Positions 9,157-21,380 of a stretch of DNA of 64,000 nt are shown one piece after another; positions within the stretch are counted from its first letter, which is position 1, and each line of letters starts with the position of its first letter. Position numbers and translations under genes: made by a program. The notes beneath the pieces were generated by a model that saw only the letters and a list, made by a program, of their open reading frames with translations, searched no databases and was not told where the DNA came from. Source of the DNA: Salvia splendens (taxonomy: Eukaryota; Streptophyta; Magnoliopsida; Lamiales; Lamiaceae); contig NC_056039.1 of NCBI RefSeq assembly GCF_004379255.2, forward strand, positions 32,563,883 to 32,627,882. The letters run 5' to 3'.

Positions 9157-11121
9157 TCAATTCCCACTCCTCCCCTTCTCCGGCACGACGCCGTCGTTTC
9201 CGGCGAGCATCAAATACTTATCCCTCCTCGTCAAATTGGTGCACTCAAACCCTAGCGCCGCCCCCAATTCCCTCTGTATATAATTCGCCACCTCATGGCT
9301 CGTCCTCCCCCCGCCGCATGTCAGCCGCCTCGGCACCTTCCCGAGGATCCCGAGGCGGTAGACGGGCTGCGGGTTCATCAGGAAGAAGATCGGGTCGAGG
9401 CACTTCAGCCCGCTCGCCGTCGTGCCGTAGAACATCGTCACCTCCGTGTCCACCGCCACCGGCACGATCTCGTCGGCGAGCTCCGCGAAGAGGGAGCTGA
9501 ACCGGAGGAGGTACGGCTCCCGGCACGTCGTCCCCTCGGGGCACACCACCAGGTCCCCCTCCGCCAGCAGCCGCTGCATCGTGTCGCCGTCGCGCCGCCG
9601 GTCGCGCGTGAGCCTCACGGTCTTGATCGGCGCCATGATCTCCGACATCTTGCTCAGGCTGTAGGTGACAGCGGTGAGCGGCTTCTGGAGGGCGGTGCTC
9701 AGGAACACCGGGTCGAGGAGGGTGCGGTGGCTGCACACGTATAAAACGCCGGCGCCGCCGGCCACGCGCTCCGGCGCCTGTCCGGAGACGTGGAGGTTGA
9801 TCCCGGTGGCAGTGCCGAGGGCGATGGCGAGTGGGTAGGGGAGGCAGATGCCGATGAAGAGGCGGAAGACGGCGAGGAGGATCCCGACCGGGAGCCACAG
9901 GAACATTGCGAGCGTCGCGGCGGGTGTCGGGAGGAACGCGAGGCGGCCGTCGTGGAAGACTAGGGGCTTCGGGTAGCGGCTTCTCGGCATTATGCTGCTT
10001 TTCGAGTTGTTATCGTCTCGTGTTATAACATATGCTTCCTGTTCGCATAACAATTTACATAAAATTTAGATAAATTTATTATAAAAAATTATGGTTTGAT
10101 CACTTGATTTGTGTCGGCAAGTACTTAGAGACATGACAAAGATTACTAAAGAGTGGGTCTAGAATTTAATTCTAGATTATCTTTTATTTAGAAAAAACAA
10201 AACCAAGATTCTTTGTTGCAACGAGATTGTACTATAGTGAAAAGTACAAAACATCATTTTCAATGATTAAGGAAAACATCAATCTTAATTTTTTTACTCC
10301 AATTATTTATATCAAACTCCTCGAAACAAATTCAAATTACATTAATTTCTAAAATTGCGGAATAAATCAGAATTCGACTAAACTTCAGCATTACCTTGCA
10401 GAGAGAGATCATGAAGTGATCATGAAGCGTGGAGGCTCCGATCCCGACATCGGGCCTCTTATCGCCGAAAAAATCCTTGAGAGCTCTATGCTTGACAAGC
10501 AAACCGGCGGGAGATACCATGCCGGTGAAATATCTCCCGGCGGTTCGCAGCTCGGTGCCAACGACCGAATCTACGTCGAGATACTCCTTCAAGAATCCCT
10601 CCACCATAACCCTCGGCACGGCGGTGAAGACCTTCTTCGATCCGGCCGATTCCAAGGCCTCAAAGGCGTGGAGATTGAGGTTTTCGAGGTAGAATTTGGG
10701 GAGCACAGCTCTGGAAACACTCTCCACATCTCTCACTCTCATCCCGCAGAAGGTGATGAAGATCATGACCCGCATCTTCTTGTCGTGGTTGAGGACGAGG
10801 AGAAATGGGGAGGAGAGGAGGAGGAGGAGGGCGCGGAGGAGGCCGCCGCCTTCGAAGGCCACGAGCATGAAGTAGGGGAATAAGGAGGGGGAGCGGAGGA
10901 GGCAGCGGTGGATGTCGCAGACGAGGGTTTGGGATTTTCGGTTTTGGAGGGTGAATTTGGAGATGCTTGGGTGGTGGTGGTGGTGGAGGGGCGGCGGCGG
11001 AGGGGGGGCGGGGAGGGTGGTTTTTGAGGGGGGAGGTGTGGTGGCTCTTGAGCTTCATGGCGGCGAGGAAATGGTGGAGGAAGGAGTATGCTAGCTTGAG
11101 GAGGAGCATTGGGAACTCCAT
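9157..11121 (-). CDS. GPAT3: Glycerol-3-phosphate acyltransferase, land-plant GPAT2/3-like; frame break in exon 1
   Basis: Two exons, 11121-10395 and 10038-9157, with a GT-AG intron (donor after ..CTCTGCAAG, acceptor gaacag). About 535 aa if the reading frame is joined. Exon 2 has the acyltransferase blocks: CSHRTLLDP (H-x4-D), VRLTRDR, VVCPEGTTCREP and IVPVAVD. Hydrophobic segments precede them, and the C-terminus has FECTNLTRRDKYLMLAGN. Exon 1 is the HAD-like half (SPSLFPYFMLVAFEGGGLLRA, AVLPKFYLE). Its first motif reads LVCDIHRCLLRS, so the second Asp of D-x-D is His. This suits the GPAT1/2/3-type members thought to lack phosphatase activity. Family members transfer acyl groups from acyl-CoA to glycerol-3-phosphate at the ER; GPAT4/6/8 relatives make cutin. 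The start MEFPMLLLKLAYS lies in a different frame from the HAD part. One base too many, probably in the G7 run at 11002-11008, separates them. The GPAT2 versus GPAT3 assignment is not resolved. Confidence 0.88.
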
Positions 11122-11258
11122 TGTTCTCATTGAAACTGTCATTTTTGTGCTTTGGAGGGTTGTACTTTGGGAGGGTTTTGGTTGTGTTTGTGCTTTGGAG
11201 GGTTGTACTCTGACTGCTACAAGAACAAAAGTGATGAGGATGGAGAAAGATGAGGGGA

Positions 11259-11264
11259 TTTATA
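11259..11264 (-). promoter_or_regulatory. Candidate TATA box of the GPAT gene
   Basis: TATAAA on the minus strand (complement of tttata), about 138 bp upstream of the proposed ATG at 11121 and in a suitable place for a short 5' UTR. Inferred from position and motif only. Confidence 0.5.
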
Positions 11265-11329
11265 GTGGTAGTTAAGGTGGTCTGAAGAGGGATGGGGGTA
11301 GGGTGGGGGGGAGGTTGACCATGCAAATT

Positions 11330-12900
11330 TGGTTAGCCATACCGGTGGCATTAATTAGGGTTTCTTCTTCTTGTTCTTCTTCCCTTTTAACGAAGTTACA
11401 TAGTTTTTTTATTTTCCTAGGTGAGCAATATTGGGTAGGTCATATGTTGTTCACCTCCATCTTTTTTTTTTATGTTTGAAAAAGTGGGAATTTAATTTAA
11501 CGTATGGGATTGTGTGTAGGTGTTTAAGTAAAAGCTACTTCGTGGATGGATCATTGACGTTGATCAGATAAGTTTGGAAATATATTGAAATTTAATTTGA
11601 TTTATGATTTTGTGGGGCTTTGACATTTTTTTAAACCTTTAAACCGAGCCAATAAGAAGTTTGGTTTTATTTTGTTCAGAGTAAATTAATTGCAGTCGCC
11701 GCCCATCACTAGCTGTTGACTTCTTGGTATATTTCTTGCTTTAGATTACTAATTTTTTGGGGAAGAAAGTAATAAATTGTTATGTGCAATAAATGGAACT
11801 GGATTGGTTACATATATACAATTGGACCTGCCGGTTCGGTCCGATTTAGATATCAAAACATTGAGCACTTCCATCGCCGCTAATAGGAACAATTGATGTG
11901 TTCGACCTTGAATCGGCCTGTTGATTAAACCTTGAATAATGCAGTGACTTAAAAACGAACGTAATAATATCAACGATGACTTTAATGACTTCCATTTGCA
12001 TCAATCTTCAAGTCGAAAATAAGATTAAAAGAGATGAATATTGGATAGTGTGTATTAGGATTATTACTTTGATATTTGAACTTGTTTGTATATAAGCTAG
12101 CTAATTGACTTGTTGGCATTTATCGTTATTGAGATTCAAGTTGTTGGAAATGTCTTTTTATTCACTAAATTTTACTACAATTTTTTGTTTATATAAGTAC
12201 TATATATTTACTTAAATATTTTATGTATTAGATAGTACAATATTTTTGGTTCGATCAGTGGTTAGATCGGTCTTACATTTAAATCATGAACTAAGAACTT
12301 CGATGTTAGCTGACCACTTCGGTTTTCTAAAACATTGTATTCATATTATTAATTACTTACACGTCTCTATATTTCTAATTTAGTTGTATCTCATCTTGTG
12401 TAGTAGGCTAAGCTCTCTCTCGAGTGCAAGTATTCTAGATTGCACGCTTAATTTGCGGAAAAATTAAAAATTCGTTAATAGTAGTTGGAATACCAACTGC
12501 ATTTCACCAAGAATTTGAAGTTTGTTTCTTCTTCTTTTTTTGGTATTTACCTAAAGCCTAGAGGAGATGACAAATTACTTGGAGCAGTCGATGCCAAATT
12601 GGGATGTTAGAGGATAAATCTTTTTGGGTTTGAAAAAATCTTGCAACGGTGGAGTTAAGAAAAATGGATCATGCAATAGTTGTCAATGAGTATGGTGAAT
12701 GTTCAATCATTCTATGTGAATGTAATGTCTGCATACCATTTGCATGCTCTCTCTCTAGCTTTGAATAGTCCAACAACGAGTTAAGTCACTTTTTATTTCT
12801 TTACTTCCCTCCAATGCATGTGTAGTGCCTTCGACAGTTAATGTGAAAAAACACGGTTCATCAAATTAATACAACAATGCAAACACGCGTTAGGAGTTAA
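11330..12900. other. Intergenic, no gene recognised
   Basis: AT-rich DNA with scattered pyrimidine runs (for example gtttcttcttcttgttcttcttccc near 11360). No domain-bearing ORF, tRNA or clear TIR element found. Confidence 0.5.
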
Positions 12901-12903
12901 ATA

Positions 12904-15542
<2,639 letters not shown>

Positions 15543-16186
15543 CTCTCTCCGTTCCTGGAAGTTTGTCTCATTTATCCATTTCCGTCCGTCCCACAAAGTT
15601 TGTCTCATTTCATTTTTTACAATTTTTGGTAGGGTGATGCTAAATGGCCATAATGTGGCCGGCCATAAAGAGTTAATTTAGTCCATTTACATGTATAAAA
15701 AAATTAGAATTACCGATATAAACTTATATGTGTGTGAATGGACTTGTGAGTTGATACTTATCTTTGAATTCCATTACGTAAAACTCATTAATATCACGAA
15801 TTACTGTATACGTTGAGCAACAATCAAGAAATGACAGTAGTAATAAGTTGAGCAAAAATTACGAAAGAGCAACACTAACATGTTGAGCAACATATAATGA
15901 ATATGATATAAAAGTAAAATCAAGTAGAACTAAACCAAAATTTTTTAAAAAAATCATTTTTTTGTTATTTAATTAATTTATGGCTGGCCATAATGTGGCC
16001 GCATAGCTTTATTCTTTTTAGTAATGGACCTCATATTCCACTAACTCATTCCTACTCACATTTTATTATAAAACTAATATATAAAAGTAGGACCCACATT
16101 CCACTAACTTTTTCAACTCACTTTTTATTACATTTCTTAAAACCCGTGCCGGGTCAAAGTGGACAATATTTAGGGGACGGAGGGAG
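15543..16186. mobile_element. Stowaway-like MITE interrupted by another MITE
   Basis: The left end ctctctccgttcc follows TA (15541-15542). The right end ggacggagggag precedes TA (16187-16188). The outer parts closely match the MITE at 44861-45112 (catttttggtag..., ataaaactaatatataaaag..., ccgtgccgggtcaaa). Removing the insertion at 15632-16014 leaves an element of about 260 bp, the same size as that relative. Confidence 0.85.
15632..16014. mobile_element. Mutator-type MITE (383 bp) inserted in the Stowaway MITE
   Basis: It is flanked by tttttggta (15623-15631) and tttttagta (16015-16023), a 9-bp target duplication with one mismatch. The ends are imperfect inverted repeats: left ...GCTAAATGGCCATAATGTGG, right (complement) ...GCTATGCGGCCACATTATGG, both followed by a GGCCATAAA-like run. 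It has no coding capacity. A related end, gaaatgctatatggccggct, lies at about 47983. Confidence 0.75.
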
Positions 16187-16450
16187 TATCAAACAAATTG
16201 TAGAGTAAACTTGATTTGCGTCCATCAATCCATTTGTATCACTTTCATTTTTCATTTAACTCGAAGTCTATGTACTTTAACTGAATTTTTGTTACTTAGT
16301 ACCAAAAATTTATTACATTGAATTAGAGTATTTGATTTTATTGAATAATTATTAAAATTGATAATTTCAAAAAATATATATAAATATATAAAATAATATT
16401 AATAGTTGTGGCAATAAATCTCAGTCGATTTAATTTATTTCTTTTTCCCA

Positions 16451-16567
16451 AGCCCAGTGATATTCTTAAAAGAAAAGAAACAAGAGCCCAAACCTGATAA
16501 TTATCTCCAAGCCCATGAATATTCTTCTCAAAAGGCCCAACACAACTACAACACTAATTCCAGCCCA
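16451..16567 (+). promoter_or_regulatory. Cluster of five site II-like (TGGGCY) elements upstream of TGD1
   Basis: Reverse-complement TGGGCT/TGGGCC cores occur at about 16451, 16485, 16510, 16534 and 16562 (agcccag, agccca, agcccat, ggccca, agccca). The likely transcription start is shortly downstream (about 16640-16690). Such clusters bind TCP factors and are common in promoters of plastid, mitochondrial and ribosomal housekeeping genes. Function here is inferred. Confidence 0.6.
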
Positions 16568-16689
16568 CTAAATAATAAAAACAATAGACGTAAAAAATAA
16601 AATAAATAATTAAAACTTTTATTTCAAAATAAGATTACTAATAATATTAGAAATATTTCTCTCTTCTCACACTCTTTATCCCTCTCTAA

Positions 16690-18145
16690 TTCGCTTCTCT
16701 TCTTCTCAAAATTCCGGCGAAACTCACCGCCGACGCCGACTCAGCCCCCATTCTTCCTCATTCTCAGCCGACCGACCAGACCGTAAGCTCTTCTCAGCTG
16801 CCGCTGTGGACTTGTCTTACTGGCCTTCTTCACAGCCTCAACTTAACAGCATCAATAAGCCTTAAGTCTACTTGTTCATCAGGTCAACTTTCTTAACGAA
16901 TGTCGTATCTCCTTCTCGGAGTGTTCTTATTTCTACCTGAATTGAATTTATGGATCGAAAGATTGGAGTAATTAGAAATGTGAGATGTTGAAATTTAATG
17001 TCAAATTGTTTTAATTTTTGTTGATTGGCTAATGGATGTTGTGTATTTTGGTTGAACTAAATTTGACTGGGATATGTACGTGTTTATAATGGAAAGTGAT
17101 AACCAGAAATGTGTGACAAAACGCCCAAATCTTAAGCTCCGATGCTTTATCTCATGCGTATTAACCGCTAATATACAACAGATCTACACCAAACTCATTG
17201 CCTTTGCAAGTAAAATAGTACTACTTTATTAGCAGTATTACTTATTAACTGTTGTCAAACTTTGCTTCTGAATTGGATGAATGCATTTTGGTTATCTGAC
17301 AGGAACTATATGAGTTATGAATTGCATATTACTACCATGTATGGAATCTTATATGGAGTAGTTTTTATTTCTTCGATTGAATTGCTGGAAGAAATTCTTG
17401 ATTGATTGCTAATGCTATGGTTATGAATTAATTATCAGTTACCTCTTTTGTTATAGTGGAATAAGAAGCAAAGAGTTGAGCCATGTTTATTAGTATGTTG
17501 TTCTTGCAGCGCCTTGCTAATTGAAAAATGATTCGTTCGTTAATCTGATTACTCGCAGAGAAGAATGAAAACAAGTTAAATCTGAATACCTTGCACAGCT
17601 CATGTTATGGGAAGTTGGGAACTTAGACAAGGCAACTAGATACAGACTACATTTTGATAGAATCATTGATGTAATACATTTCTTAGGACTTTATAATCTA
17701 AGGTTGATAAATTGAGTTTTACATTTCATTATGTTTCCATTGATTATGTGTTAGCAATGCGATTGATACAAACTACAAGGAAATCCTTCTATAAAGGATG
17801 GACATGGTTTCATTGTTTGTCCCCCTGTTAACTTTATTATATAAAGGACATCCAAGAAGTGCTATATTTGTATTGGTGGTGTATTTATAGACTGTTGTGA
17901 ATGATACATGTCATACTTTTTTTTATTTTCCATGGTTATTTGATGTGATTTATTGTATGTCACTGGTAATGGCTAAATAGTTTCTCGAATATTCATTTAC
18001 AACTGCAGGTTTCAAGCTTTCAGATGTTGCTTCTGATGAAATCAACTGTCTTTACAACTGCCAGAATACTTCTGTAGTGTTGGGTCATGGTGCTGTACTA
18101 TTTCTTCTCCACACACGCTTGTGCGTCATCATAAAGAAAATTAAC
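16690..18145 (+). other. TGD1 5' leader with a leader intron
   Basis: A plausible first non-coding exon ends at 16782 (..cagacc then GTAAGC). A leader intron of about 1.2 kb ends at tgcag (18004-18008). The second leader exon, 18009-18145, contains upstream ATGs before the main start. Exon ends are inferred from splice consensus only. Confidence 0.55.
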
Positions 18146-19328
18146 ATGCTGGCAGCTACCCAGATCCACCCTGTTATCAATGCCTCCAAAAGGTCCTTTT
18201 TATTTGCTTTTTTTGCCCCCTTTAATTTCTCTGTGTTTCGGCACACAGTAGAATAGTACTATATAATTTTTTAATTCCTTCTAACCTTTTTTCCCTCCAA
18301 ATCCCTGCAGAGGAAGCTTTATTAATAAAAGTAATCCTGCAAGAGTCGAATCGTTGCGCTTCCAGTGCCTTGCTGAGAAAGCTAGTTTTGCAGAAGGATC
18401 TAAGACCTTGAAGCTTTTATCTTCTGTTCAAACGAGGGAGCATAGTTTTGTTCTGAACACAGATGGCCACGCAAGTGTCTCCATGCCGGGAGAAGAAGAA
18501 ACTAGTGAAGCACCTGTATTGAACCTTGAGTTGAGTACATTCTTGAGGACATGGTCACCTCCCCGGTACTTATGGAGAGGATTGTCGGTTCTGATTTTGG
18601 CAGGGCAGGTGATTGTGAGAGCTATTAAGGGAAAGATTCACTGGAAAAATACTCTTCAGCAGCTGGAAAGAGTTGGGCCTAAATCAGTAGGCGTCTGTCT
18701 CCTGACAGCCGCTTTTGTTGGCATGGCCTTCACCATCCAGTTTGTAAGGGAATTCACCAGATTAGGGCTGAACAGATCCATCGGTGGGGTTCTGGCCTTT
18801 GCTTTTTCGAGGGAGCTGAGTCCCGTCGTCACATCAATTGTCGTTGCTGGGCGTATTGGAAGCGCCTTTGCTGCAGAGCTGGGAACTATGCAAGTTTCAG
18901 AGCAAACCGACACACTGAGAGTTCTGGGAGCGAACCCCGTTGATTACCTGGTGACGCCAAGAGTGTTGGCTTCGTGTATCACTCTCCCCTTGCTAACTCT
19001 GATGTGTTTAACTGTGGGGTTGGCATCGAGCGCCCTCCTAGCTGATAGCGTCTATGGCATCAGCATTAACATAATCTTGGATTCTGCACAAAGAGCTCTC
19101 CGAGGGTGGGATATAATCGGTGCAATGATCAAGTCGACTGTGTTTGGTGCAATAATATCGATTGTGAGCTGCACGTGGGGTGTCACCACCTTGGGAGGGG
19201 CCAAGGGCGTTGGCGAGTCAACCACATCAGCTGTCGTAGTCTCCCTTGTCGGGATTTTTATCGCGGATTTCGCTCTTTCTTGCTGCTTTTTCCAGGGAGC
19301 TGGAGATTCCCTCAAGAACTGTATGTGA
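18146..19328 (+). CDS. TGD1: TGD1, permease of the chloroplast lipid importer (ABCI14-type, MlaE family)
   Basis: Two coding exons, 18146-18192 and 18311-19328 (GT-AG, AG|A completes an Arg codon), 354 aa. The N-terminus MLAATQIHPVINASK plus about 90 further Ser/basic residues is a probable transit peptide. The body is the MlaE/permease domain: AAFVGMAFTIQFVREFTRLG, FSRELSPVVTSIVVAGRIG, LGTMQVSEQTDTLRVLGANP, VTPRVLA, then hydrophobic helices to the C-terminus DSLKNCM. Length and order match Arabidopsis TGD1 (about 350 aa). TGD1 is the inner-envelope permease that works with TGD2 (substrate-binding) and TGD3 (ATPase) to bring ER-derived lipid into the plastid for galactolipid synthesis. The gene looks intact. 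Confidence 0.95.
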
Positions 19329-20263
19329 TACATAGTCACCACTCACCATAGATGGCTGCATCCCTTTGTTTGACACAAACAAACACTTGAAATATGATCA
19401 AAGTGGCATCTACAATTTGCTATATTCTCGATTTGAAATGTACAGCATGTTAGTAATTCTTTTGATAATCTAATGATACACAACGTAAATATAGACAATA
19501 ATAAAAAAATATTCCAGATTTATAATTGAGATTATGTATTGAGCAATGAAAACATAGTACCATAAAATATACTTGTTGCATAGTTTGTTTCCTCCATTTC
19601 TTGGAGGTGGAATCAATTGTTTTATATATATGTGTGTGTGCTAATTAATTCGATGTAGAAACAGTTTTTAGCACAACCATGTCATGAAAATTTATGGTAA
19701 TTGTATCTCTTTATTAAACGAATGAACTATAAGATTGAAAATCTGCTCTTATTATTCTAGTGCAACTAAATTTACGATAAATGTGTTGAAAATTAATTTC
19801 ACGTAATGACCAAAAAGTATATACTTGTAAGAAAAACATATCGTCCTTGGAAGTCTCGAATCATCCGATATCGCACACATTTTGTAGATCACTATTCACT
19901 AATACATAAATCATCAACATAAGAAATATCTATAAATACTAATCTCCTAAGGAATATTTGTTTCTATTAAAGAAATTCTAACAAGAATATATCTTCACGT
20001 CCACTGATTTATTAAATTTATTCTAATTTTCAAATTTCATCAATTTGTTTTTAGATTTAATACACTAACTTTTTCAATTTACCAATATATCTCAATTATT
20101 CAGCTTTTATTATTGGGATTTCATTCCAACTGTGGAATCGTGTAAAATAAAACACACCGTTAAAAAAGTGTAATAAATAATATCTAATGGAAAGAAAAGT
20201 AGGACCCACCTGCCGAAAGCATCAGGGCCCGCATACAGGAAAAAATTCCCTAGTCAAGGAATA
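19329..20263. other. TGD1 3' flank, intergenic
   Basis: Likely 3' UTR to about 19600, then AT-rich DNA with no gene recognised. Confidence 0.5.
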
Positions 20264-21221
20264 CCAAGGTGACAATCATATTTGGTATGTCACACCTTTA
20301 AACTTTTGACAAATAGAAATATATATAACCTCAATTCCAATTAGATATATAAAATATGGAAATAGTGTAAATATAAATGTACACCATTTATTATATGGAA
20401 AGATTGCACATTCTATGGAGTACTACAATATATATACGCACATACTATATTATATATACATATAGGTTTCATCATTTCATGAATTTAATATTATTAAATG
20501 ATTTATTCACTCAGACATCTTAGACATAAATTAATATAAAAAAATGGTCACATCACTCATTTTAAGTTTTTTAGGAGATTACTTTTTTTCTTCTTTATAA
20601 ATAAAAAAATGTAGACAGATAAAAAATTGTAATTATAACTTCAAATTTGATGGCATTAGATACAATATAAATTAAATTAATACATACAAAATGATTATGT
20701 AGTGTATAAATTAAATAAATATATGGGTAATTATATAGTGTATATATTAACTGTATGATTATTATACATTATGTTAAATTATAAAAATAGTTAGTAAAAA
20801 TAAGATAATCTAATTTTATTATTAATAATAGTTATAAGATGATCTAAAAAACTAATTTAATTACATTAATCATTTTCAATATATTATGAAAAAACTTCAT
20901 AAAAAATTAAGACAAAAATGATTGTTGCAATTTAAAGCAATTAAATAAAAATTTTATAAACTAAAACTACTATTCAAAAAAAATTTGCTCGTCATTTCAA
21001 TTACTATATATTATGTGGGTATATATATACTCCTAGGTGTTTATATATAGTGTGTCTATTATATAGAATATGCATAAATTTCCCATATAATAAATAAATG
21101 ATGCACATTTATATTTAGATTGTTTCCATATTTTATATATCTAGTTGGAATTGAGGTTTTATATATTTTCATTTGTCAAAAGTTTAAGAGTGTGATATAC
21201 TAAATAGGATTGCCACCTTGG
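20264..21221. mobile_element. Foldback-type non-autonomous DNA transposon with long TIRs
   Basis: The first 150 or so bases (ccaaggtgacaatcatattt...) recur as an inverted copy at the right end (complement of the right end: ccaaggtggcaatcctattt...). The two arms are roughly 80-90% identical by eye. Each arm holds a cttttgacaaat block and a gatatataaaatatgg block. The core is very AT-rich and non-coding. Both sides abut TA (20262-20263 and 21222-21223), compatible with a TA target duplication. The superfamily is uncertain. Confidence 0.75.
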
Positions 21222-21380
21222 TAATTTTTTTCTCCGCAGCCAGTTTTTGAGGTCATCGGGCCGGTTAGGCTGGCCCGAAAGCTTGCCCTGGTAGCTTTAT
21301 TATATATGTAGAGAGAGAGAGAGAGCCCAATTCATATCCTCTCTACTCTCTCTGTCTGTGTGTTTGTGAGAGTGAAAAGG

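Noticed and set aside
9293..9898. A 201-codon antisense/alternate-frame ORF and several plus-strand ORFs over the GPAT second exon
   Set aside because: These are shadows of the GC-rich GPAT coding sequence. They have no domains, while the GPAT frame has all acyltransferase motifs.
10763..11326. 187-codon minus-strand frame over the GPAT start
   Set aside because: Pro/Ser-rich composition comes from GC-rich codons read out of frame, with no homology I recognise.
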